From CAYMCO01 sp964388955 (GTDB taxonomy: Bacteria > Chloroflexota > Anaerolineae > Anaerolineales > E44-bin32): DNA of 64,000 nucleotides. The stretch spans positions 1-64,000 of the forward strand of contig CAYMCO010000011.1 in the NCBI GenBank assembly GCA_964388955.1, read 5' to 3'. Shown piece after piece: positions 54,351 to 61,971 of this stretch (position 1 is the first letter of the stretch; every line of letters begins with the position of its first letter). The notes beneath the pieces are model-generated. The model worked only from the letters and a program-made list of their open reading frames with translations, was not told the origin of the DNA and did not search any database. Both the position numbers and the translations under genes were made by a program.

Positions 54351-54989
54351 CTATTCTTTGCGACTGCTATCCATCTCGCGGCCGGACACACCCTCCAGCG
54401 CCGCTATGGCGGCGCCGTAGCCGGCCATGATGTCCCGTTCCTCTCCACCCAGGTATACTCGGCCGAAGCTGCCGAAGGCGCGCACCTCCAGGATGTTGAT
54501 GTGCGCTGCTTTTTCGGCCTCATTGGCGGCCAGAGCGGCGTAGCCCGCCGGCTCCACCTCGAGCACGTAGAGGGTTTGCCCGGCCAGCAGCATGTGCCCA
54601 TGACGCATTCGGTTGATAAGCTGCACCTGGTGGGCATCGACATAGCGGATGATCTGGCTGGAGACCACGCGCGGCTTGATGCGATCGGGTTCCTTCAACT
54701 CCAGCGCTTCCAATATGGCTGCGCCGGCGGCGCGCACCTCATGCTGGTCCTCATGGTGCACCTCGAGCAGGCCGAACAGCCGCTCCACAATCTGCATACC
54801 CGGGCGCACACGAGTGGACTTGAGCGCGATGTCCGTGATGCGATTGATTTCGATCCCTGGAGAGATCTCCACCCACAAGGATGTATCGTTGGGCAAGGGG
54901 AGGAAACCCCTGGCTACAGTCCCCAGGAACCCCGCGTGCTGAAGCTGCAGGCTGTCCAAGAACACGTACGTGCGTAGCTCTACGCTCAT
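54351..54989 (-). CDS. Circularly permuted tandem shell protein (BMC-T), stacking gated type
   Basis: 212 residues made of two permuted BMC domains (about 5-100 and 108-205). Each half begins with the permuted strand (RTYVFLDSLQ; SQIIRYVDAHQVQLINR, compare EutS/PduU) and continues with an SPGIEINRITDIALK / EPAGYAALAANEAEKA helix. From memory it closely resembles the Haliangium ochraceum BMC-T that forms two stacked trimers with a gated central pore. Such pores are proposed to pass large cofactors such as CoA or NAD. It lies 11 bases after deoC, behind GAGGAG. Confidence 0.9.
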   Translation of the reverse strand: MSVELRTYVFLDSLQLQHAGFLGTVARGFLPLPNDTSLWVEISPGIEINRITDIALKSTRVRPGMQIVERLFGLLEVHHEDQHEVRAAGAAILEALELKEPDRIKPRVVSSQIIRYVDAHQVQLINRMRHGHMLLAGQTLYVLEVEPAGYAALAANEAEKAAHINILEVRAFGSFGRVYLGGEERDIMAGYGAAIAALEGVSGREMDSSRKE

Positions 54990-55000
54990 ACACGGCTCCT

Positions 55001-55867
55001 CTAGTTGTGGCTGCCGCTCACGATCTTGACACTCGCGCTGGCGCCCAGGCGCGTGGCGCCGGCGGCGATCATCTTCTGTGCGTCGTCAAATGTCCTGATG
55101 CCCCCGGCCGCCTTGACGCCCATGGCGGGGCCGACGACGCGGCGCATCAGAGCGACATCCTCCACTTTCGCCCCCCCGGGCCCGAATCCCGTGGAGGTCT
55201 TGACGAAGTCCGCTTCTGCCACCTTGGCCAATTGGCAGGCGACCACCTTTTCCTCGTCTGTGAGCAAGGCGGCCTCAATAATCACCTTCAATATGGCACC
55301 TCCGGCGTGGCAGGCGCGGGCGACGGAGGCGATATCCCGCTCGACGAGTTCGTAGTCCCGCGATTTCAAGGCGCCGACATTGATCACCATGTCGACCTCC
55401 TTGGCGCCGTCTCGAATGGCCTCCTGGGCTTCGAACACCTTGACGTCCGGTGGGGTGGCGCCCAGGGGAAAACCGACCACCGTGCAGACTGGGATGCCGC
55501 TGCCTTCCAGCAGTTGGGCGCACAGCTTGACGTTGGTGGGATTCACGCACACGGAGGCGAAGCCGTACTTGCGGGCCTCGTAGCATAGTTGTGCGATCTG
55601 GTCCTGGCTGGCCTCCGGCTTGAGCAGCGTGTGGTCAATCATGTGCGCCAGCCGCTCGTCTGTTGGTGCGATCCCCAGAGTGCTGGCGACACGATCCGCG
55701 CCCGCGCTGACCACCGGCCGGACGTGATCCGTGAAGGTATCCGCGGAAAGCGAGATCCGCTCCCCGCCGTTCGTGGGCCGGCCGCTCTCCTCCTGCAGCA
55801 GGATGAGCACATTGCGGGTGATCTGCTCGATAATGCGCTCTATGGTTTGCTCGTCGAATTCCTTCAT
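55001..55867 (-). CDS. deoC: Deoxyribose-phosphate aldolase, microcompartment cargo
   Basis: 288 residues, about 60 longer than housekeeping DeoC. The extension (residues 1-60) opens with an amphipathic helix (EQTIERIIEQITRNVLILL) like an encapsulation peptide. The aldolase core has Asp159 (VDMVINVGAL), Schiff-base Lys223 (FVKTSTGF) and Lys252 (GVKAAGGIRT), all intact. It cleaves 2-deoxyribose 5-phosphate to acetaldehyde and glyceraldehyde 3-phosphate. Acetaldehyde would be kept in the shell for the CoA-acylating dehydrogenase. AAGGAAG precedes the ATG. Confidence 0.95.
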   Translation of the reverse strand: MKEFDEQTIERIIEQITRNVLILLQEESGRPTNGGERISLSADTFTDHVRPVVSAGADRVASTLGIAPTDERLAHMIDHTLLKPEASQDQIAQLCYEARKYGFASVCVNPTNVKLCAQLLEGSGIPVCTVVGFPLGATPPDVKVFEAQEAIRDGAKEVDMVINVGALKSRDYELVERDIASVARACHAGGAILKVIIEAALLTDEEKVVACQLAKVAEADFVKTSTGFGPGGAKVEDVALMRRVVGPAMGVKAAGGIRTFDDAQKMIAAGATRLGASASVKIVSGSHN

Positions 55868-55941
55868 CTTCCTTCGGCTTTTCTCGGTCGGCCCAGGTCC
55901 GCCGGAGCCTGATCCGGGTCGAATAGTCGAACCGGAAGCGG

Positions 55942-56706
55942 CTAGCGGGCGAAGCGCCGCTGAATGTCCATGATCTTGTTCACTCTGCGGGCATGACGCC
56001 CACCCGCAAAGGGGGTTTCGAGCCAGGTCTTAACGATCTGGCGCGCCAGGTTCTCTCCGATCAGGCCTGCACCCAGGGTGAGAACGTTGGCGTCGTTGTG
56101 TTCGCGGCTGTTGATCGCCGTGGCTTGGTCATAGCACATGGCTGCCCGCACCCCAGGGACCTTGTTGGCCGCCATGCAAGAGCCAATCCCCGCGCCGTCG
56201 ATGATGATCGCCCGCCAAGCTTGACCGCGAGCGACCAGCTCCGCGGCGGCAAACGCGTAATCCGGGTAGTCCACCGAGCGGGTGCTGTCCGTGCCGCAGT
56301 CCATATATGCATAACCCATTTCCGATAGAGAGGGTTTGAGCGCCTCTTTCAGCCCATAACCGCCGTGGTCGGCGGCCAGCGCGATCTTTCCATTGGACCC
56401 TGCGCCGGCCGGCACAGGGGTCCCCTTGGGCACGGCGATCCCCGAAGTCCTGCTGTGCAAGGCCCGTGGGCTGAGTCCGGGCGCGCTTCCGACAAGTTCT
56501 ATTCTTCGGTCGAGGGCGATCTGCCGTGCCAGTGGGGTGACGAGCGCGCCCGGGGGGACGGAGTAAGTCGCCCCGTAGGGGAGGGAGTTGATCTCCCGCT
56601 CCGTGACCAATGGTCGCGCCGGGGAGGGGCGGAGAGGTGTTTGCAGCCCCAGGGTGCGGTAGACGACCCGCCGCACCATCTGCTGAATGCGCTCCTTATC
56701 CGTCAC
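55942..56706 (-). CDS. RpiB/LacAB-family sugar-phosphate isomerase with cargo-type N-terminus
   Basis: 254 residues from GTG 56706 (AAGGAG 8 bases upstream). Residues 1-20 form an amphipathic helix (ERIQQMVRRVVYRTLG); about 30-75 hold a module (VTEREIN, PPGALVTPLARQIA) seen in other compartment enzymes; the RpiB fold starts near 107 (KIALAADHGG). The loop that carries the catalytic Cys in RpiB (ICGTG) reads IDGAGIGSC, with Asp170 at that place and a Cys six residues later. HNDANVL is retained. It is probably a pentose- or deoxypentose-phosphate isomerase inside the shell, but the substrate is uncertain. Confidence 0.9.
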   Translation of the reverse strand: MTDKERIQQMVRRVVYRTLGLQTPLRPSPARPLVTEREINSLPYGATYSVPPGALVTPLARQIALDRRIELVGSAPGLSPRALHSRTSGIAVPKGTPVPAGAGSNGKIALAADHGGYGLKEALKPSLSEMGYAYMDCGTDSTRSVDYPDYAFAAAELVARGQAWRAIIIDGAGIGSCMAANKVPGVRAAMCYDQATAINSREHNDANVLTLGAGLIGENLARQIVKTWLETPFAGGRHARRVNKIMDIQRRFAR

Positions 56707-56770
56707 CGGGCATCTCCTTCAGTTTGACCGCAGGGCATGGCGGACCTCCCAGGGGGCGCCGAAAAGGGTT

Positions 56771-57610
56771 TCACAGGTCACCTATCGGATTTGGGTTGGC
56801 GCGGTGCCCGGGCCGGCGATCGAGCTCCACCTCGAAGGCGGAGCGATCGCCTCGGAAAAAGCCGTGAAAGTATTCCACCGCCCTGCCGTTCTGCATGTAG
56901 CTCACGCTGTGGAGGCGGAGCAGCGCCGCGCCGGGCGTTACTCTGAGCAGCTTCGCCTCGCGCTCTCCCGCCAGCACCGCATCAATGCGCCTCCGACCAT
57001 GGGTGATGGTCAGACCGTACTCGCGCTTCAAGAAGGAGTAGAGGGATTGGTGGCGCATATCGGCCTGGATCAATTTGGGGCACAGCTCATAGGGCAGGTA
57101 TGAGGTGACCAGAACGATGGGCTCATCCTGGATGAAGCGCAACCGGGCAAGTTTGATCACCGGAGCCAGCGGATGCACTTCGAGGGCCTCAGCCACCCCC
57201 TGGCTTGCGGGTTGCATTTCCTGCTCCAGCACCTCGGTCACCGGTGGATGGCCGCGGCGCTCCATATCTTCGTAGAAGCCGACCAAGGAATGGACCAGAC
57301 TGCGGCTGCTTATCTTGGGCTCCTTCACGAATGTGCCGCGCCCCTTCTCACGCAGCAGCAAACCCTGATGGTCCATCTCTTTCAGCGCCTGGCGGACCAC
57401 CGTCCGGCTTACGCCAAAGAGCTCGCACAGCTCATGCTCGCTGGGGATCTGGTCCCCCGGGGCCCACAAGCCCGCTTCGATCGCCTGCGTGAGGGATTGC
57501 ATGACCTGGGCGTAGTAAGGGACGGGGCTGCTGCGGTCAATCGTGCTCTGCAGTTTCCCGCCTGGCGCCTGATCCGTCACGTTCTGCGTCCCTCCGGGTG
57601 TCGCCTGCAT
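56771..57610 (-). CDS. GntR-family regulator with UTRA ligand domain
   Basis: About 279 residues: winged helix near 30-95 (GDQIPSEHELCELFGVSRTVVRQALKEM-type sequence, with RGTFV wing) and a UTRA domain (about 110-270, LVGFYEDMERRG, YLPYELCP, RRIDAVLAG). HutC-type regulators sense sugars or sugar phosphates. ATG 57610 is chosen because the upstream in-frame ATG at 57682 precedes the promoter's -10. It is the first gene of the operon, 64 bases before the isomerase, so it likely controls the compartment and itself. Confidence 0.92.
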   Translation of the reverse strand: MQATPGGTQNVTDQAPGGKLQSTIDRSSPVPYYAQVMQSLTQAIEAGLWAPGDQIPSEHELCELFGVSRTVVRQALKEMDHQGLLLREKGRGTFVKEPKISSRSLVHSLVGFYEDMERRGHPPVTEVLEQEMQPASQGVAEALEVHPLAPVIKLARLRFIQDEPIVLVTSYLPYELCPKLIQADMRHQSLYSFLKREYGLTITHGRRRIDAVLAGEREAKLLRVTPGAALLRLHSVSYMQNGRAVEYFHGFFRGDRSAFEVELDRRPGHRANPNPIGDL

Positions 57611-57623
57611 ATCATCAAGTAAG

Positions 57624-57635
57624 TACAAACTTGTA
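57624..57635. promoter_or_regulatory. GntR operator candidate
   Basis: TACAA-AC-TTGTA, a perfect 5-base dyad with a 2-base centre, between the predicted start point (about 57652) and the gntR ATG. Binding there would block the operon's transcription. Confidence 0.5.
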
Positions 57636-57658
57636 ATAACAGGACTACAGGTATCGAT

Positions 57659-57687
57659 ATGGTATAGGGATTCTGGCCGCATGTCAA
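57659..57687 (-). promoter_or_regulatory. Microcompartment operon promoter
   Basis: A perfect TTGACA (57687-57682) and TACCAT (57664-57659) on the minus strand with a 17-base spacer. It precedes gntR by about 50 bases and probably serves the whole operon; the longest internal gap (177 bases) lies before BMC-P 3. Confidence 0.65.
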
Positions 57688-57962
57688 GGGGGACTATACG
57701 GGGGTCCCACCGCTAAATCGCCCCACGTGCGCGGGTCGCGGGTTGAGGATCCCTTGGCCTCCGGCCCGGCCGGAGGCCCCACCTCCTGGTTCCGGGGCTG
57801 CGGTCGCTGCCCGGCATGCCCCTCGTCGGAAACATAGATCAGCGAAAGCGGGGTCCGGTCAGTCGACTTCGGCCGCGCGATGCCCACGGCTGGTAGCCAG
57901 CAGGGGGCGGCCCTAGGTGCGCCGCGCTGCGCTATGGGGCCCGGAATAGCGGGGGCTCGCCG
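57688..57962. other. Gap upstream of the microcompartment promoter
   Basis: About 275 bases with no recognisable gene or RNA. GC-rich; borders the dehydrogenase remnant on the left-hand side of gntR. Confidence 0.4.
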
Positions 57963-58160
57963 CTACAGGACCGCGAGGCAATCCCCCAGCGCCGTCCAGC
58001 CCATCTCGTTCACCGCCTGATCGGTGTGTGCACCCATGTGGGGCGTGATGATCACCTCGCCCAGCGTGGCTTCAAGTTTCTTTCGCAGCGCGGGATCGTA
58101 TTCGCCAAGGGAGCGTGGGGTCACCAGGATGCGGCACTTCCCGAGGTCTCGCATGCCCAA
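57963..58160 (-). pseudogene. Internally deleted 2-hydroxyacid (phosphoglycerate) dehydrogenase
   Basis: A 65-codon frame joins two ends of one protein family. Residues 9-33 (RILVTPRSLGEYDPALRKKLEA) match the N-terminal strand of D-3-phosphoglycerate dehydrogenase-like enzymes; residues about 37-65 (VIITPHMGAHTDQAVNEMGW) match the C-terminal region that carries the catalytic His (TPHMGAHT). The roughly 240 residues between, including the NAD domain and catalytic Arg and Glu, are missing in frame. It is on the same strand and just upstream of gntR. Either a deletion remnant or an assembly collapse. Confidence 0.7.
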
Positions 58161-58424
58161 CCTCCCATCTCAGCGCAGTCGGCCGATGTGAGTTTCCCGG
58201 ACGCAAGATGCCCGTCCGTGCCCATGGAGCCCCGCATCGCCCCCTCCTGTTCACGGCCGAGTTCGGGGCATGGGCGCACCGCGACCGGGGGAATTGTTGC
58301 CCGTCGACTCGATGGGATGTGATCGGCTGGCACCGAATCCCCCATTTGCGCCGGGGGCCTGAAATGCTATCGTTAAAGGATGCGGGCGGATTCCCGCCGC
58401 AGCGGGAACAGGAGGGAAAGCAAG

Positions 58425-59396
58425 GTGACGAAGGGGACTGTCAAATCAAGGCCAATTGTGCGCCCGGTTGGAGATCTGGGGCGGCTGTTTCTATTGATGG
58501 CAGCGCTGATGGCATCCAGCCTCGCCTGCTCCTTAGCCGGCCGGGTGGATGAGACGGCAACCGCTCAATCGGAGGTTGATGCCGCCGGCACGGAACGCGC
58601 CCTAGAGACACTCTCGGCGGGTTCCACAGAGCAGGCACGGCGGCAGACCGAACAGAGTGGGACTGCCGTCGCGCTGCAAACTTCGGTGGCGCAGGCGGAG
58701 GGGACCCTGGAGGCGCGTAGCGCCACAGAACAGGCCGGCGCCACGGCTGCCGCCGAGGCGGCGATGGACGCCACGGAGAGCGTGCGGTCAACCCAGCAGG
58801 CCGTCGTGGGGGAGATCCCCGAGAGCACGGTGGGGTGGTCCGTGGTGCGGGCGGATGACTTCACGGCATCTACCAGCGACTGGTGGGAGGGGACCGACGA
58901 GGATGAGTGGTTGAAGGAGACCCGCAGCGTTGTGGATGGCCTCTACCGCTGGTCCCTGTATGCGAAACAGCCGGTCTTCTATCGCGTCTGGCCCTCTGGG
59001 GAGGAGTTCTCCGACTTCTACTCCGCAGTGGATGTTTGCAAGCAAGAGGGGTCGGGGACAACCTCCGCTGGCGTCATCTTCCGCAGTGACACCGCCGGGA
59101 ACGCCTATGTTTTCATGATGCGAAACAGCGGTCGCTATGCGTTCTATGAACTGGTCAAGAACACGTGGAACACTCGTGTGGATTGGACTCGGGCCTCGGC
59201 GTTGACGCCGGGAGCCTGCAATCGCGTCGCAGTGCTGGCCCAAGGTGACCAATTCACCTTCTACGCCAACCATCAGCAAATCGATCAGGTGACGGATGCC
59301 TCGCTGGACCAGGGCAACATCGGGTTGGGCATCGAGCTGATGGGTGGTGAATCGGCGCTCTGGGAGTTCGACAACTATGTGATCTTGGCGCCGTAA
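58425..59396 (+). CDS. Lipoprotein with Ala/Glu/Thr coiled coil and LamG-like domain
   Basis: About 323 residues from GTG 58425, set by AGGAGG 9 bases upstream. A membrane-targeting segment ends SSLACS (lipobox). Residues about 40-125 are a heptad-like run rich in A, T, E and Q (TERALETLSAGSTEQARRQTEQ). The C-terminal half (about 140-323) is a beta-sandwich of the DUF1080/LamG kind (DDFTASTSDWW, AGVIFRSDTAGNAYVFMMRNSGRYAFYEL, WEFDNYVI). Likely binds a glycan or surface ligand. It belongs to the same lipoprotein set as those at 0.2, 25.5 and 40.7 kb. Confidence 0.8.
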   Translation: MTKGTVKSRPIVRPVGDLGRLFLLMAALMASSLACSLAGRVDETATAQSEVDAAGTERALETLSAGSTEQARRQTEQSGTAVALQTSVAQAEGTLEARSATEQAGATAAAEAAMDATESVRSTQQAVVGEIPESTVGWSVVRADDFTASTSDWWEGTDEDEWLKETRSVVDGLYRWSLYAKQPVFYRVWPSGEEFSDFYSAVDVCKQEGSGTTSAGVIFRSDTAGNAYVFMMRNSGRYAFYELVKNTWNTRVDWTRASALTPGACNRVAVLAQGDQFTFYANHQQIDQVTDASLDQGNIGLGIELMGGESALWEFDNYVILAP

Positions 59397-59504
59397 ACTG
59401 GCAGGCCCTACGGCTGCGCCTCTGTTATGCTTTGCATATGCGAACGAAGCATGCAGGCAGAGCCGTAGACCTGCGGTCCAGACTCTCTGATCCGGCAGAG
59501 ACCG

Positions 59505-60131
59505 ATGCATGAACTGCGAGTCCTGATCCTGGCCGATGATCCCTTGACCAGCGCAGGGCTGGCGGCTTTGCTGGAGGAAGATCCGGAATACATCGTCGTT
59601 GGGCAGCAGAAGACGGCGGACGATTGGGTGGAGCAGCAGGAAAGGCTCGATCCGGACCTCTTGATTTGGGATGTGGGTTGGGAGGCGGGAGAGGCTCTAG
59701 AAGAGGTGATCGGATTGATCTGGAGCCTCCCGCCCGTGCTCGCACTCGTGCCCGATCCCGGAGAGGCCGGCCGGCTCTGGGCAGGGGGTGTTCGGGGCGT
59801 TCTGCCGCGGACGGTGGACGTGGGCGCGCTGAGGGCCGCGCTGCGAGGGCTGGCGGAGGGTCTTGCGGTGTTCGACCCGGAGCTGCTTCCAAGCCTGGAG
59901 CCCCCAAAAGCGGAAGCGCCCGCGGGGTCCAGCTCGCCCCTGACCCCCCGGGAGACGGAAGTGCTCCGGTTGCTGGCGGACGGCTTGTCCAACCGTGGCA
60001 TCGCCAACGAACTCCAGATCAGCGAACACACCGTCAAATTCCACGTCAATTCCATCATGAACAAGCTGAACGCTGAAAGCCGCACGGAAGCGGTCGTCAG
60101 CGGCATGCGCAGGGGCATCATCTCTCTCTAG
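59505..60131 (+). CDS. NarL-type regulator with degenerate receiver
   Basis: 208 residues. The receiver (1-120) keeps an acidic pair (ADD) and Asp56 (LLIWDVGWE), but the switch Thr/Ser region (ALVPD) and the conserved Lys (GVLPRT, Arg instead) have drifted. The LuxR HTH is canonical (SPLTPRETEVLRLLADGLSNRGIA, then ISEHTVKFHVNSIMNKL). It may respond weakly to phosphate or be activated otherwise. No kinase is adjacent; the GAF kinase at 46 kb is of the matching class. Two protease genes follow. Confidence 0.9.
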   Translation: MHELRVLILADDPLTSAGLAALLEEDPEYIVVGQQKTADDWVEQQERLDPDLLIWDVGWEAGEALEEVIGLIWSLPPVLALVPDPGEAGRLWAGGVRGVLPRTVDVGALRAALRGLAEGLAVFDPELLPSLEPPKAEAPAGSSSPLTPRETEVLRLLADGLSNRGIANELQISEHTVKFHVNSIMNKLNAESRTEAVVSGMRRGIISL

Positions 60132-60237
60132 ACCTCCCCATTCTTCCAGGCGCCTCCCTGGAAATTCTTCCGATGCGCCGGCGCCGACAAGCGCCTATAA
60201 CGGTGACAAGGTGAATGATGTTTGCATGGAGGATTGA

Positions 60238-61140
60238 ATGGGCGAAACGTTGAAACAATTCTCGGAGGCATTGGTGGAGACGGTGGAGCAGGCGTCAAGC
60301 GCTGTGCTGCGGGTCGAGGCGCGCAGGCGCTTGCCGGCGAGTGGCATCGCGTTTTCTGCTGATGGCGTCATCCTGACCGCCCACCACGTGGTGGAGAAGG
60401 AGCAGGAAATCACGATAGGTCTGCCGGATGGCGGCGAAGGGACCGCGGAACTGGTGGGCCGGGATCCACGCACCGATCTCGCGGTGATCAAGGGGACCGG
60501 GTTGGCACTTGATGCCCCGGAATGGAGCCTCACGGATGAGCTTCGAGTTGGATCCCTGGTGCTCGCCTTGGGGTGGCCAGGCAAGACCACGCGCGCCACA
60601 ATCGGCGTCGTGAGCGCATTCGGCGATGCCTGGCGAACCCCAGCCGGCGGCCAAATCGACCACTACTTGCAGACCGATGTGGTCATGTACCCCGGGTTCT
60701 CCGGCGGCCCTTTGGTTGATGCACAGGGGAAGGTGGCTGGCATGAACACCTCGGCGCTGGTGCGGGGAGTGAGCATCACGGTGCCCATATCCACCGCCAA
60801 GCTGGTGGCAGCAGCTATTCTTCAGTATGGGCGAGTGCGGCGCGGTTTCCTGGGGGTCAGTGCCCAGGGCGTGCCCCTCCCGGAATCCGTGGCGGAACGG
60901 ATTGGCCAGGAGACAGGCTTGCTGGTGGTCTCCGTGGAGCCCGGGAGCGCGGCGGATCAGGGCGGGATGATGCTCGGCGATACTGTCCTGCGCTTCGCAG
61001 GTTCCCCGATGCGGCGGGTGGACGATCTACTGGCGGCCCTAACCGGGGACCGGATCGGGCAGCCGACCGAGATCCAGGTCCTGCGCGGTGGGGAGATCAA
61101 AGCCCTTTCAGTCGTCGTCGGTGAAAAGAAAGCGGGATAG
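60238..61140 (+). CDS. HtrA/DegP-like serine protease with PDZ domain, cytosolic form
   Basis: 300 residues. Trypsin-like domain with His50 (ILTAHHVVE), Asp80 (DPRTDLAVIKG) and Ser155 (PGFSGGPLVD); the PDZ domain occupies about 205-295 (RRGFLGVSAQG, GSAADQGGMMLGDTVL). There is no signal peptide or transmembrane segment, unlike most HtrA proteins. GGAGGATT precedes the ATG. A second protease gene starts 14 bases after its stop. Confidence 0.9.
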   Translation: MGETLKQFSEALVETVEQASSAVLRVEARRRLPASGIAFSADGVILTAHHVVEKEQEITIGLPDGGEGTAELVGRDPRTDLAVIKGTGLALDAPEWSLTDELRVGSLVLALGWPGKTTRATIGVVSAFGDAWRTPAGGQIDHYLQTDVVMYPGFSGGPLVDAQGKVAGMNTSALVRGVSITVPISTAKLVAAAILQYGRVRRGFLGVSAQGVPLPESVAERIGQETGLLVVSVEPGSAADQGGMMLGDTVLRFAGSPMRRVDDLLAALTGDRIGQPTEIQVLRGGEIKALSVVVGEKKAG

Positions 61141-61154
61141 GGACGAGGACGCTC

Positions 61155-61748
61155 ATGAACGGCATATTGGCGCAGCTCAGCCAGGACATGGCAGATGTCG
61201 TTCGCGCCGTTGGGCATGGTTTGGTGCGGGTCGAGAATGGGCGGTTGGGCTACGGGGCCGGTGTGATCTGGGAGGCGGAGGGCCTTATCCTGACCAACGC
61301 CCATGTCATCCGGCGTGAGGATCCCATGGTGGAACTGCCAGGCGGCGACCAGGTGCGGGCGCGGGTGGCCGCGCTCGATCGCGGATTGGATCTGGCCCTG
61401 CTGCGCGTAGAGAAGAAAGGCCTTCAGCCCCTGCCGCGCGGCGATTCCAGGGCCTTGCGGACGGGAGATTGGGTCGCGGCCGCTGGCCACCCTTGGGGTG
61501 TGCAAGGTGGGGTGACCTGCGGCACGGTGATCGGAATCGGCCGGGGGTGGGAGGAGATGCCCCGCGACCGCCGCGAACTGATCTTGGTCAGCTTACATCT
61601 GCGCCCCGGGCACTCGGGCGGTCCGCTGATGGACGCCGGCGGAAATCTGGTCGGCATCAACACCCTGGCCGCCGGGCCGGACGTCGGGGTGGCGGTGCCG
61701 GTGCACGTGGCCGAGGCCTTCGCCGCCAAACAGGCGGCCCGGATCTGA
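61155..61748 (+). CDS. Trypsin-like serine protease without PDZ domain
   Basis: 197 residues with an intact triad: His50 (LILTNAHVI), Asp79 (DRGLDLALLRV) and Ser154 (PGHSGGPLMD). No signal peptide, membrane helix or PDZ domain. The GAGVIW and GHPWGV motifs match the HtrA-like core, so it looks like a shortened paralogue of the upstream protease, 14 bases away. Operon pairing suggests the two act together, perhaps as a mixed oligomer. Confidence 0.88.
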   Translation: MNGILAQLSQDMADVVRAVGHGLVRVENGRLGYGAGVIWEAEGLILTNAHVIRREDPMVELPGGDQVRARVAALDRGLDLALLRVEKKGLQPLPRGDSRALRTGDWVAAAGHPWGVQGGVTCGTVIGIGRGWEEMPRDRRELILVSLHLRPGHSGGPLMDAGGNLVGINTLAAGPDVGVAVPVHVAEAFAAKQAARI

Positions 61749-61900
61749 GGCTGGCTGCCGCCCGGGCCACCTCCCGAAATGGGATCGGTGTATCATTCCC
61801 GAGCGCCGGCGGCCGGCCGGAGGCTGGGGGAAGGGGGGCGGCTTGGGAGAAGATCCGCCGGGGTGCCGGGGTGCCTCCGGGGCGAGGATTGGCAGCGCGC

Positions 61901-61930
61901 AATTGCACACCATCCCGTTGAATTGCACAC
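61901..61930. promoter_or_regulatory. Direct repeats two helical turns apart upstream of nfi
   Basis: AATTGCACAC occurs at 61901-61910 and again at 61921-61930, exactly 20 bases apart, about 45-70 bases before the endonuclease V ATG. This spacing is what a regulator binding the same DNA face would need. Confidence 0.4.
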
Positions 61931-61971
61931 ACCTGTTCTCCGTCGATATCTCGCTTGGATGAAGGTTCGAA

